A stretch of 64,000 nucleotides of DNA, taken from Thermostichus sp047461615 (GTDB taxonomy: Bacteria; Cyanobacteriota; Cyanobacteriia; Thermostichales; Thermostichaceae). Positions 49,787 through 57,673 of this stretch are shown here, in pieces (the stretch's first letter is position 1; each line of letters begins with the position of its first letter). A program made the position numbers and the translations under genes. Location of the stretch: the NCBI RefSeq assembly GCF_047461615.1, contig NZ_JANSHI010000003.1, positions 1 to 64,000 on the forward strand. The letters are read 5' to 3'. The notes under the pieces were generated by a model that did no database searches, was not told the DNA's origin, and saw nothing but the letters and a program-made list of their open reading frames with translations.

Positions 49787-49847
49787 AGACTGCTCACTCC
49801 TGCTAGGAACCTGTTCTACCTATGATGATATGCAGGCAACAGGCCAG

Positions 49848-50120
49848 CTACTTCACCGGCTCAGAATCAGGGTGCTCTTGCGCCTGGCAGCCGAGAGAGG
49901 CGCTGTCGAGGTTGGGCAGCCGTTCCCCCAACCACCAGCCCGGATCCTCCCAGTTCAGAGATCCCAGCCACTTCCCCGCCCGATCCGCCAAGACCAAGCC
50001 CAACAAAACCGGCGCGGTGGTGATCCCCAACGCCAGGCTCAGCCAAAGGGGAGGAAAGGTTGGCGAGGCAGCTGAAGCAGCATTTTGGCCAGGGGAAGAT
50101 GCTGGCTTGGGATCCGTCAT
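49848..50120 (-). CDS. Small single-helix membrane protein, unknown function
   Basis: 90 residues. One hydrophobic helix (PLWLSLALGITTAPVLLGLVLA, about 24-45) between a Ser/Ala/Pro-rich start and a hydrophilic tail with SLNWEDPGWWLGERLPNL. AAGAGG stands directly before the ATG at 50118-50120, a poor spacing. It is divergent from cobU and runs with the proline-linker protein. Its coding status rests on composition and the coherent helix. Confidence 0.5.
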   Translation of the reverse strand: MTDPKPASSPGQNAASAASPTFPPLWLSLALGITTAPVLLGLVLADRAGKWLGSLNWEDPGWWLGERLPNLDSASLGCQAQEHPDSEPVK

Positions 50121-50252
50121 GCCTCTTGTAAAACTGCTCCTAATTGAGCTTTATCCTAGCTCCAAACTCACAGATCCAGAGAATGTGCCCGAGCTCCGCG
50201 CAGGGGTTTTCAACCGCTAAGCTAAGGCAATGGACTTCCCTCCTCCTGCCTG

Positions 50253-50816
50253 ATGGCGATTGTACTTATCTGCGGCCCTGCCCGCTGCGGCAAAAGTCGG
50301 CTGGCGGAGAGCCTAGCTGCCGCTTCCGGCCTGCCGGTCTTCTACCTGGCCACGGGGCCCAAGCCGGATCCTGAGGCTGACCCAGAGTGGGCGGAGCGGG
50401 TTCGACAGCATCGGCAGCGGCGTCCTCCCACCTGGCAAACCTGGGAAACGGGGCCTGACCTGGGCGCCGAACTGCAGCAGCTACCTCAGCCCTGCTGTGC
50501 CCTAGTGGATTCGCTGGGGGGCTGGGTGGCCCAGAGCTTGGACTGCTCGCCTGGGGAATGGGATCCCTTGGCGCAATCCTTCTTGAGAGCGTTGCAAGGC
50601 TGCCGAGGAAAAGTGATCCTGGTTTCCGAAGAAGTAGGCTGGGGAGTGGTGCCTGCCTATCCGTTGGGGCGTCAGTTTCGCGATCGGATGGGGGAGCTCA
50701 CCCAGAAGCTGGCCCCGCTGGCAGACCAGGTGTTCCTGGTGGCGGCAGGCTTTGTTCTCGACCTAACTCGGCTGGGGATCCCGCTGGCAGGGGTGAATAG
50801 CCCAGAGCTGAGATAA
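50253..50816 (+). CDS. cobU: Adenosylcobinamide kinase / adenosylcobinamide-phosphate guanylyltransferase
   Basis: 187 residues. P-loop CGPARCGKSRLAES (about 7-20), then FYLATGPKPDPE, RVRQHRQRRPPTWQTWE (guanylyl-accepting histidine region, about 50-66), CALVDSLGGWVAQ (Walker B-like) and VSEEVGWGVVPAYPLGRQFRDRMGELTQKLA, a strong CobU block. It activates the cobinamide aminopropanol side chain in B12 nucleotide-loop assembly. ATG 50253. No cobalamin riboswitch upstream and no other cob genes nearby. Confidence 0.94.
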   Translation: MAIVLICGPARCGKSRLAESLAAASGLPVFYLATGPKPDPEADPEWAERVRQHRQRRPPTWQTWETGPDLGAELQQLPQPCCALVDSLGGWVAQSLDCSPGEWDPLAQSFLRALQGCRGKVILVSEEVGWGVVPAYPLGRQFRDRMGELTQKLAPLADQVFLVAAGFVLDLTRLGIPLAGVNSPELR

Positions 50817-50885
50817 GCTGCAAGGGGTTGATGCTATCCACAGCCCTGACCAGGATTCAAGGCGTTAAGGTAACCGCTTGTCGTC

Positions 50886-51374
50886 GTGCCGATTACCTTC
50901 TACTTGCCGGCCAAAGCCATTCAAACCCTGGATTTAACGCCGGGCCATGAGTTGGTGAAAACCTTGATGGCGGATCCCGTTGGCGCCGCTCAGCAGGTTC
51001 AGTGCGCCATCGATTGGCCGCGCAGCCCCGACGATCCGCGCGAGCTCTCGGAGATCCCAGAAGTGCGCCTGTGGTTCATCCGCTGGGACACGGTTTACCC
51101 CTGGATGCCCTACTTTCTCGACTGGCGCAGTGGTGAGCTGGCCCGTTACGCCGCCATGCTGGTGCCCCACCAGTTCAACCCGCGCGAAGGGATCGTCTAC
51201 AACCCGGAGGCATTGGAGATCTTCGTCTACCAGAAGATTTTTGTGCTGATGCGCTGGTTTAAGCAGCAGAAACTGGGATCGGTCTCGATGCTGCGCGACA
51301 TGGCCTTGGTGTTTGGCTTTGAGGTGCAACCCGAGTTTCTAAGCCTCTGGGAAGCTGAGACAGGGGAGCCATGA
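50886..51374 (+). CDS. CRR6-family NdhI maturation factor (DUF1817)
   Basis: 162 residues. The centre PRSPDDPRELSEIPEVRLWFIRWDTVYPWMPYFLDWRSGELARYAAMLVPHQFNPREGIVYNPEALEIFV is the CRR6/DUF1817 signature. In plants and Synechocystis CRR6 helps assemble the NdhI subunit of the photosynthetic NDH-1 complex. The start at 50886 is GTG. Its end overlaps the next gene by ATGA, implying translational coupling. Confidence 0.9.
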   Translation: MPITFYLPAKAIQTLDLTPGHELVKTLMADPVGAAQQVQCAIDWPRSPDDPRELSEIPEVRLWFIRWDTVYPWMPYFLDWRSGELARYAAMLVPHQFNPREGIVYNPEALEIFVYQKIFVLMRWFKQQKLGSVSMLRDMALVFGFEVQPEFLSLWEAETGEP

Positions 51375-51928
51375 GAGTGATGGTGGCAGACACCTGGCCT
51401 GGAAGTCGGGCAGCACTAGGAGTGGCAGAGGCTTGGCAGCAGGCGGTGCAAGCCCCTTGGGGCCTGCTCGAGGTGGATCCCAGCCCTTCTGAAGCCCAGC
51501 TTAGAACCCTCTGGCGGCAGATGGTTGCTTGGGAGGGAGAGAAGGCCCCGCTGCTGGTGGTGCCCCGAAGCCTTGCCGACCCTCTGGGGCCTGGCCAAAC
51601 CTGGGCTGACCTAGCTGCTGCGTGGGGGTTCAAGGTACTTCTGACGCTGCCTGAAGAAGCTGCCCTTAGCCAAGCAGCCGCCTTTGCAGCTTTGCTGCGG
51701 CAAACCAAGGCCGACTGCCTAGGGTGGGTGCTCCTGGAAGCGGCACCAGCCCTCTCCTCCCAACTAGCGCCTGCCTTGGTCTGGCAGTTGCCGGCCCAGG
51801 TAGGGATCCCCGTTTTGGGTAGAAAAGCAGTGGCTGGCTCGGTGGTGTGGAGAGAAGAGCTGTGGGATCTCCTCAGTCTAAGATCTACGCAGGGATGGGG
51901 GGCCTACCCCGAGCTTCCCCTCCTTTGA
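51371..51928 (+). CDS. BioD/CobQ-like protein without a P-loop, unknown function
   Basis: 185 residues. The second half (PLLVVPRSLADPLGPGQTWADLAAAWGFKVLLTLPE, then QTKADCLGWVLLEAAP, LPAQVGIPVLGRKAV) resembles the C-terminal part of dethiobiotin synthetase. The first half lacks the GTD..GKT P-loop and metal-binding residues expected in BioD, so an ATPase role is unlikely. It overlaps the CRR6 gene by ATGA. It ends 25 bases into the convergent PEBP lipoprotein gene. Confidence 0.6.
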   Translation: MRVMVADTWPGSRAALGVAEAWQQAVQAPWGLLEVDPSPSEAQLRTLWRQMVAWEGEKAPLLVVPRSLADPLGPGQTWADLAAAWGFKVLLTLPEEAALSQAAAFAALLRQTKADCLGWVLLEAAPALSSQLAPALVWQLPAQVGIPVLGRKAVAGSVVWREELWDLLSLRSTQGWGAYPELPLL

Positions 51929-52995
51929 TAGGTGCCCATCAGCTGCGCCTGGGCGAGGATGTGGCCTTCCATGGCCCGTAGCAAGGCCTCTTTGTTGGCT
52001 CCTGGAGCCAAGGCTAGCTGCCTGTCCAGGGCGTAGAGGGTGAAGAAGTAGCGGTGAGGGCCCCTGGGAGGGCAAGGGCCGCCATAGTTGTTCCGACCGA
52101 AACTATTTCGCCCATGGACGGCCCCCTGGGGGAGATCGCTGTCGGAGCGGATCCCTTCTGGCAGACTCGTGACCCTGGCAGGCAAGTTGTAGACTACCCA
52201 ATGGACAAAGGTGCCTCCAGGCGCGTCTGGGTCTTCCATGATCAAGGCAAAGCTTCGGGTTCCTACAGGTGCCCCCGACCAGGTCAAGGGGGGAGAAAGG
52301 TCTTCCCCTTCACAAGTGTAGCGGGAGGGGATGGGTTCTGAGGGGGCAAAAGCGGAGCTAACAAGCTGAAAAGTCACCGGTGTCGGAGTCGGCCTCGCTG
52401 TCGGCGTCGGAGCCGGAGTGGGTGTGGGCGTTACAGGCGGGGTGGGCGTCGGTGCCGGGGCTGGGCTGAAAAAGCTATCCAACCGAGTTTGAGTAACACT
52501 TACCCCCTGAACCTTCAGGGTGCCGGACACAAATTCGTTAACCCTGGCCGCATCTCTCCCCCTCGTGGCTACGGCAAACAGCACCGCTGCATCGCTGCAG
52601 TCAACTCTGCCGTCGCCCGTGAAGTCAGAGATGGCCGGACTGCGCGGGTCACCCAGCCTAGTAACATCACTAGCCGTAATCGGCACTTTGAGCGTGTTAT
52701 TGACGAAGTTAACAATCCTCGCGGGGTCACTGGTGTTGAGGGTGCAGACGGCAAAGAGCACCGCTGCATCCTTGGCAGTGACCGAGGTCTTTACCCCGTC
52801 GTAGTAGAAGGCAATGCTCTCAGAACCCCGCTCCGCTATTTCCGGCACCTGAGCAGAAATTGTCGGTGGAACCTGAGTAACAGCCGGGGGATCAGAAGTA
52901 AGGGAACAAGCAGCCACGCCTCCCGCTAGGGAGGAAGCCAAAATCAGGGGGGCTAGCGGGTGACGAAGGCGAGGTTTTGAGTTGCGGGAAGCCAT
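51904..52995 (-). CDS. Lipoprotein joining a dockerin-like region to a PEBP (YbhB/YbcL-type) domain
   Basis: 363 residues. Lipoprotein signal LAPLILASSLAGGVAACSL (lipobox cysteine near 30). Residues about 60-165 hold two related units, each ending KDAAVLFAV or SDAAVLFAV plus a FVNNTLKV or FVSGTLKV helix. The second has the calcium-loop-like DFTGDGRVDCSDAAVLF, as in dockerin repeats. A TPTP linker (about 178-208) leads to a PEBP domain (about 210-363: SRYTCEGEDLSPPLTWSGAP, LIMEDPDAPGGTFVHWVVYNLP, YGGPCPPRGPHRYFFTLYALD). AAGGAGAT before ATG 52993-52995 is a strong SD. The same frame remains open upstream through the integrase remnant. Function unknown. Confidence 0.85.
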   Translation of the reverse strand: MASRNSKPRLRHPLAPLILASSLAGGVAACSLTSDPPAVTQVPPTISAQVPEIAERGSESIAFYYDGVKTSVTAKDAAVLFAVCTLNTSDPARIVNFVNNTLKVPITASDVTRLGDPRSPAISDFTGDGRVDCSDAAVLFAVATRGRDAARVNEFVSGTLKVQGVSVTQTRLDSFFSPAPAPTPTPPVTPTPTPAPTPTARPTPTPVTFQLVSSAFAPSEPIPSRYTCEGEDLSPPLTWSGAPVGTRSFALIMEDPDAPGGTFVHWVVYNLPARVTSLPEGIRSDSDLPQGAVHGRNSFGRNNYGGPCPPRGPHRYFFTLYALDRQLALAPGANKEALLRAMEGHILAQAQLMGTYQRRGSSG

Positions 52996-53125
52996 AGCAG
53001 ATCTCCTTGCAAATACAAAACCTTGCCAGCGTCCACTTCCTTGGTAGGAGCTGCCCAGCTCACCCCAGGGAAACTCCAAGACAAACCCTGAGGCTAACCT
53101 CAAGATACACGAAAAGCGCTCATCA

Positions 53126-53150
53126 AAAAAGCACAGCGACGGTGCTTTTT
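53126..53150. terminator. Bidirectional intrinsic terminator
   Basis: AAAAAGCAC and GTGCTTTTT flank a 7-base loop, giving a hairpin with T-runs on either strand. It separates the integrase remnant from the lipoprotein gene. It is the clearest intrinsic terminator I see in the window. Confidence 0.7.
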
Positions 53151-53151
53151 C

Positions 53152-53839
53152 TAGGGGATCCCTGACCGTGTGTCCTAGTTGGTGCTCGATCAAATGGGGC
53201 AGGTAGCCCAAGACCTCATCCAACAAGGTACGGGCTGTAGCTCTCCAGCCGTGGCAGGTCATCTCCGCTTGGGTGATCCCTAGGGAGCGCAAGGCCGCCA
53301 GCATGGCCATGTTGCTCATGGGCCTGAGGTTCGAGCGGGCTGAGCTGAGGCAGCGGCGGGCCGTCTCGTGGGCTCCTCTGGCCTCAATTCGTCGGATAGC
53401 TTCCAGGATTTCCGAGGGGGTGATGATTCCTATCGGGCGGGATCCCAGCCAGGGCAGAATGTTTTTGTTCAAACGCTGCCGGATGGTCTTAGTATGGCTA
53501 GGAACCCACTTCTCCCGATTGATTTGCAGCCATTCTTCGGCCACCAAAGCAAACGTGTTGGCAGCAGCCAACTGCTGGGCCTGCCGTACCAGTTTTGGAT
53601 CTTGGCCATGAGCTAGCTGCTGCCGCATGGTGAAGTGGATGCTGCGGGCCTCTCTCAGACTGATGTACCGGGTACTCACCAAGGCTGGGCCCTCTCTCCT
53701 GGCCTCGGAAGCGGTAGCGAAACCGCTAGAGCTTCGACCCGTTAGGCTTCACCTCCAAGTACAGCCTTCTTTTGTCCGGCAACTGGTAGGGCTTGTCCTT
53801 GGGTTTGGCATTCCTGATGACTACCTCCGACAGAGCCAT
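53152..53839 (-). pseudogene. Decayed P4-type tyrosine integrase next to tRNA-Ser
   Basis: From ATG 53837-53839 the DUF4102 start reads RNAKPKDKPYQLPDKRRLYLEVKPNGSKL, then an in-frame TAG (53726-53728) where a Trp is expected (KLW). It continues RFRYRFRGQERGPSLGEYP, then shifts frame near 53680 into YISLREARSIHFTMRQQLAHGQDP, with TFALVAEEWLQINREKW and ILPWLGSRPIGIITPSEIL. After HETARRCLSS about 100 or more residues are missing; the C-terminal RPMSNMAMLAALRSLGITQAEMTCHGWRATARTLLDEVLGYLPHLIEHQLGHTVRDP follows, then ends at the terminator. The nonsense codon, frameshift, internal deletion and truncated end make it clearly non-functional. It starts 152 bases past the tRNA 3' end, the normal position for a P4-like integrase. 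Confidence 0.9.
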
Positions 53840-53991
53840 GTCCCGCCCTGGCTTTTGTGTCCCTCGCCATGTCCCACTTCAGCCCGGATTACGGTGGATT
53901 TTGTCAGTCTATCTTGGGCACTGAAAAGCCCGGAAGCCCTTCTAGAAAAGGGCCTGCTATCTGGGTGGATGTCATCGGACTACGTGGTAAC

Positions 53992-54075
53992 GGAGAGAGT
54001 GGGATTCGAACCCACGGTGAGTTGCCCCACACAGCATTTCCAGTGCTGCGCCTTCGACCACTCGGCCATCTCTCC
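53992..54075 (-). tRNA. tRNA-Ser(GGA)
   Basis: 84 bases. The acceptor stem GGAGAGA/TCTCTCC pairs fully. The anticodon loop CTGGAAA gives GGA. There is a long variable arm (about TGGGGCAACTCAC) as in serine tRNAs. The T arm is GTGGGTTCGAATCCCAC. No CCA is encoded. It serves as a probable integration target for the neighbouring integrase remnant. Confidence 0.97.
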
Positions 54076-54224
54076 AGTGCACCTATGCAACTACTTTTCA
54101 GCAGCGCCGAAAAGTGAGCTTTCTAATTCTAGCAAAGAAACTCCCCGCCCTCTAAAGCTTGCAGCAGTACCTGCCAGCGAGAGCAGCGCTAGGGATTGAG
54201 GGTGGCGTTGAATTGCATTGCTGT

Positions 54225-54496
54225 CTAGTTAGGGGTGCACAGGCGGGGACGCCAGGGCAAAAAAGACAGGGATCCCCTTAGCGTCCACTCGGTGCTGATA
54301 TAGCGCCGACCTGTTGGATGTCGTGCAGCTCGAGATGGATATCTTGCAGCCACCGCCCCAGGCTGTCGATCATGGCTCGATAGCGATCCAGGCCGCAAAA
54401 CTCGTTGAGGGGATCCCGGAAGTAAACTTGGGGATCGTAAATTGAGTAAGTTTGATTTTTGGGAAAGCGAGCGTAATCTGCCCGCAAAATAGCCAC
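54225..54496 (-). pseudogene. Frameshifted and truncated DUF2358 gene
   Basis: From GTG 54494-54496 the frame reads AILRADYARFPKNQTYSIYDPQVYFRDPLNEFCGLDRYR, the start of cyanobacterial DUF2358 proteins, but soon after LELHDIQQV it ends. Shifting the frame near 54310 restores the family's next block (STEWTLRGSLSFLPWRPRL) and then meets a stop at 54225-54227, before the usual SELxLNxxGLIxxHIDYW region. So both a frameshift and a lost C-terminus are apparent, about 150 bases from the tRNA. A real short gene is less likely. Confidence 0.65.
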
Positions 54497-54531
54497 CAGA
54501 TCAGGGCCAGGCGGGGCTTGGGAAGGAATGC

Positions 54532-55329
54532 TTATGCCTTGGCCGCAACAGAAAGAGACACCGTTTCCCCAGGATCAGGGCAGCATAGTCGGATCGATTG
54601 GCCGGTGGCAGCGTTCAGGGATCCCAGCTTTTCCCGAAACTCCTCTAGGCTCCCCAGAGGGCGGATCTGGGCGGCAAACCAGCCCTGGTAGTTCACCTCT
54701 CCCATCGCCGTCGGGATCACCTGCTGCGGGCGCAGGGCTGCCACCACCTGCAGGGCTCGCTCCGGCCCCATGATGACCTCGCCCAAGAGGGGAAAGATTT
54801 GCCCCACCACCGGAATCAACAGAGTGTGGATGGGAGAAAACTCCTGCTGCAGCCGCGGGCGGACATCGGGTTGGGAAAGATGAGGCTCATAGTAAAGCCG
54901 CGTCTGGGTGGATAGCTCTTCCAGCAAAAAGCCCAGCTCCCGCACCGGCCCCAAAGGCGCGCCGGGAACTGCTGTGATGCGCAAATCCCCCCACTGTACC
55001 CCCTGCCAGGGATCTAGCGCCTGCACGGTGGTAAAGCCAAGGCCCCGCGCCACTCTGGCAGCCGTTGGCGAAGCCAAAACCGGGATCTGCTTGTCCAACC
55101 TTCGCAAGGTAGGCGGGTGGCAGTGATCCGGCTGGCCCTGGCTGAGGAGGATCCCGTCGATTCTGGGCAGAGTCTCCGGGGTAAAAGAGGGCGGCTGGCG
55201 GTGCTCCAGGCGGAGGAACCAGGGCAGGCCAAAGAAGACCAAAGGATCCACCAGCCACGGATCCAGGAGGAAGGTCTGCCTCTGGGTCTGGACGAGCCAA
55301 CTGTTGAGGTCGAGGCGGGTGAGTTTCAT
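54532..55329 (-). CDS. MBL-fold metal-dependent hydrolase-like protein
   Basis: 265 residues. MKLTRLDLNSWLVQTQRQTFLLDPWLVD (strands 1-3) and GILLSQGQPDHCHPPTLRRL (about 59-78) follow the beta-lactamase-like fold, but the usual HxHxDH is altered to QGQPDHCHPPT; later ligands are also weak (AVPGAPLGP). Metal binding may be reduced or changed. Homologues are common in cyanobacteria (UPF0173-like). ATG 55327-55329. It directly precedes the DUF2358 remnant and follows tldE by 4 bases, so tldE and this gene are probably co-transcribed. Confidence 0.8.
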   Translation of the reverse strand: MKLTRLDLNSWLVQTQRQTFLLDPWLVDPLVFFGLPWFLRLEHRQPPSFTPETLPRIDGILLSQGQPDHCHPPTLRRLDKQIPVLASPTAARVARGLGFTTVQALDPWQGVQWGDLRITAVPGAPLGPVRELGFLLEELSTQTRLYYEPHLSQPDVRPRLQQEFSPIHTLLIPVVGQIFPLLGEVIMGPERALQVVAALRPQQVIPTAMGEVNYQGWFAAQIRPLGSLEEFREKLGSLNAATGQSIRLCCPDPGETVSLSVAAKA

Positions 55330-55333
55330 GGAG

Positions 55334-56680
55334 CTATTGGCCGGTGATGGAGAGGTCAGCTACCCAAATGCGGGGACACAGGCCAGCGGGAGTGACCTGT
55401 GGCTCCGGCTCGACGTAGAAAATCGACTTCAACAGCTCCAGAAAGTCCCCGGCTACTGTGGCCGCCTCGATGCTGATGCGCTCTCCCTGGCGCACCCACC
55501 AGCCCTGAAAGGGCAGGGAGAAGGATCCCTGTAGAGGCTTAACTCCAGCATGGAGAGCCTGCAACTCGTCAATCCAGACCACGTTCTCAGCCGTGGCCAA
55601 GTCATAGGTGCTCTCCGGCGGTGCGCCAGCAAACACGTGATAGTAGTGGGCGGCAACCGTCACTTTGGCGCCGATGTTGGCATGGCCGGTGGGCTGGGCC
55701 CCCAGACGTTTGGCAGTGCCGGCGCTGTGCAAGAAGTGGGTTAGGACACCGTTGGTGATGAGGGGAACGCGGCGGGTGGGGGTGCCTTCGCCGTCAAAGC
55801 TAATTGCGCCTACGTTGGTGGGGTGTAGCGCGTCATCACACACGGAGAGCAGCGGCGAGGCAATCTGCTTGCCCAGCGAGTCGGGGGTGGAAAGGCTTTG
55901 GTTGTCGAGGATGTTCTGGGCGTTGAAGAGATTGGAGAAAGCTCCCAAGAGGCTTAGAAAAGCTTCCCCAGAAAAAACCACCGTGTATTTCCCCGAAGGG
56001 ATCCGCTCGTACTCCAGGTGGCTGATGAGTTTCTCGGCAGCTTCTTTGGTGCAACCTTGAATATCCAGCTCCTCCAGGCTGCGAGCCACCCGCATGGCGC
56101 CGGCGCTGCGGGGTTTGCGGCCCTCTTGTTCTGCTTTGCCGTAGAGAAAAATTGAGGCCAGGGTGTGGCCCTCTTGGCGCAGGGCTTGGTCGCTGTTGAG
56201 GTAAAAGCGGTCGATCTGTCGCTGGGCCAAGCCGTTGTAGGGTACCCCTTGGATGGCGGGATGGGATCCCAGCAAAGCCTTCTCAGCAGCCACCAGTTGC
56301 TCTAGGAGCTCGCTAGCCAGCGCCAGGGGCCTTTTGTCGTTGCAGGGCTGGAGAATGGGCAGCTTGGCCTCTGGGCTAAATTGGGGCGCGTGTTCCCGCA
56401 CACCGAAGTGGCTGGCCTCAAAGGCCGTCTGCAGGGCCAGTTCCAACCCCGACTCATCGACATCGGTGGTGGAGGTCACTCCCACCTGCCCTTGGTCGTT
56501 CCAGGCCCGCACCGTTACGCTGCAGCGGTGGGAAGCCTTGACCTGGCGAGGTTCCCCGTGATCCACCTGCACGCTGGTTTCGTCCACTTGAGCCCCGTAG
56601 AGATCAAACTGGGGGATCCCCAAACGTTTGGCACAGCTTTGCACCCGTTCGGCCAAGGCCTCAACTTGCAGTATCGCCAC
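55334..56680 (-). CDS. tldE: TldE/PmbA-family protease subunit
   Basis: 448 residues. The TldD/PmbA pattern is clear: VQVDHGEPRQVKASHRCSVTVRAW near the start, YTVVFSGEAFLSLLGAFSNLFNAQNIL and NVGAISFDGEGTPTRRVPLITNGVLTHFLHSAGTAKRLG in the middle, with a C-terminal FYVEPEPQVTPAG. It lacks the HExxxH motif of TldD and acts as the partner (TldE) in a heterodimer that degrades unfolded peptides or processes RiPP leaders. ATG 56678-56680. In many genomes tldE adjoins tldD; here an Rpn-family gene separates them. Confidence 0.93.
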   Translation of the reverse strand: MAILQVEALAERVQSCAKRLGIPQFDLYGAQVDETSVQVDHGEPRQVKASHRCSVTVRAWNDQGQVGVTSTTDVDESGLELALQTAFEASHFGVREHAPQFSPEAKLPILQPCNDKRPLALASELLEQLVAAEKALLGSHPAIQGVPYNGLAQRQIDRFYLNSDQALRQEGHTLASIFLYGKAEQEGRKPRSAGAMRVARSLEELDIQGCTKEAAEKLISHLEYERIPSGKYTVVFSGEAFLSLLGAFSNLFNAQNILDNQSLSTPDSLGKQIASPLLSVCDDALHPTNVGAISFDGEGTPTRRVPLITNGVLTHFLHSAGTAKRLGAQPTGHANIGAKVTVAAHYYHVFAGAPPESTYDLATAENVVWIDELQALHAGVKPLQGSFSLPFQGWWVRQGERISIEAATVAGDFLELLKSIFYVEPEPQVTPAGLCPRIWVADLSITGQ

Positions 56681-56701
56681 TCCTTCTCTCCCTTCTCTCC
56701 C

Positions 56702-57658
56702 CTACCGACGGGCCAGCCAGGCGGTCAAGTCCTCCACGCTGTTGAAATCCAGCAGCGCTTCCCCCAGCGCCTCCAGTTGCGACGTTGGCAAAGTCCAAAT
56801 CCTGTTTTCCAGAGCCGGGTCAAGGGATCCCAGCTTCCGCCGCAAAAGCCGCAAAACCAGCGTTGCTTCTCCATGCTGCAATCCCTGTTGCAGTCCTTGT
56901 TGCAATCCTTGTTGCAGTCCTTGTTGCAGGCCCAGTTGCAGACCTTCTTTGCGCCCTGCTTCCAGGCCCTCGCGCAGAGCTTCTGCCCGCCACTCTTGGT
57001 AGATCACCGACTCCCTCATATCCAAAGACCTCATGATTTGTCGAATTAAGCACCGATCCAATGCTAGTCCTGCCAAAACGGCTGTTGCCGCTGCCAGTTC
57101 CCGTCGCTCGTTGAGGTCTGGCAAGCGCTCTAGCTCACTGACCACTCCCCGCAAGGTTTCTGTCGGATCCTCCACCTGACTCAGGACGCGAAAAGGGAGC
57201 AGGGCTTGCCAAACGTGCTCCGCACCGCTCACGCGAATGTGCTCCGCACTGCTCACGCGAACGGCTCCGGCCGGCAAGTTGCATTCCCACAAGCGAATGA
57301 CCTCGAACTCATGGCTGAGCCTTTCCAGGCGGAAAAAGGTTTGGAAAACCCTCTCCGAGCGCGTTTTGCGAAGATAAATGACCACCTGCCGCACCGGTAG
57401 CTGGGGATATTTCCAATAGAGGCAAAGCCGGTAGTCAGCCATGCGAAAGGGGATTTCAGGATCTGGATCTGTTTGAAATTCCAGATGCAAAATGCTCTGC
57501 CGAAGCCCCAACAAAATCACGGAGTCTGCCCGAATGGGCTCCTCTGACAATTCCGTAGGCAGCATCTGCACCGGCGCAGCCACTTCTCCTACCAGCCAGC
57601 CGGCAAACTGCTCCGGGAAGCGCTCTGCCAGGTATTTGCAGACGTTGTCGTAGGCCAT
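56702..57658 (-). CDS. Rpn-family recombination-promoting nuclease / DUF4351 protein
   Basis: 318 residues. N-terminal PD-(D/E)XK-like region: SVILLGLRQSILHLEFQTDPDPEIPFRMADYRLCLYWKYPQLPVRQVVIYL (about 46-96), with the acidic and E-x-Q core of Rpn/YhgA nucleases. A Glu/Arg helical region (REGLEAGRKEGLQLG) leads into five LQQG units, then the C-terminal DUF4351 block (TLVLRLLRRKLGSLDPALENRIWTLPTSQLEALGEALLDFNSVEDLTAWL). A duplicated octapeptide (VRVSSAEHIRVSGAEH) lies near residue 135. ATG 57656-57658. These genes are mobile, fast-evolving accessory elements. It lies 15 bases before the tldD stop. Confidence 0.88.
   Translation of the reverse strand: MAYDNVCKYLAERFPEQFAGWLVGEVAAPVQMLPTELSEEPIRADSVILLGLRQSILHLEFQTDPDPEIPFRMADYRLCLYWKYPQLPVRQVVIYLRKTRSERVFQTFFRLERLSHEFEVIRLWECNLPAGAVRVSSAEHIRVSGAEHVWQALLPFRVLSQVEDPTETLRGVVSELERLPDLNERRELAAATAVLAGLALDRCLIRQIMRSLDMRESVIYQEWRAEALREGLEAGRKEGLQLGLQQGLQQGLQQGLQQGLQHGEATLVLRLLRRKLGSLDPALENRIWTLPTSQLEALGEALLDFNSVEDLTAWLARR
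56878..56937 (-). repeat. Five 12-base tandem units inside the Rpn-family gene
   Basis: Units of the type GCA(A/G)TCCTTGTT, repeated in phase, encode LQQG. They allow copy-number change without frameshift. Confidence 0.75.
57215..57262 (-). repeat. 24-base tandem duplication inside the Rpn-family gene
   Basis: 57215-57238 and 57239-57262 differ at two positions. In frame they encode the two copies of VR/IRV-S-S/G-AEH. Confidence 0.75.
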
Positions 57659-57673
57659 GGAGGATCCCTGGAT

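Noticed and set aside
50130..50252. Possible cobalamin riboswitch before cobU
   Set aside because: The conserved B12-box and core motifs of cobalamin riboswitches are not present, and the leader is too short.
56878..56937. Possible CRISPR-like array
   Set aside because: The 12-base units are contiguous, in frame and code for LQQG; there are no spacers.
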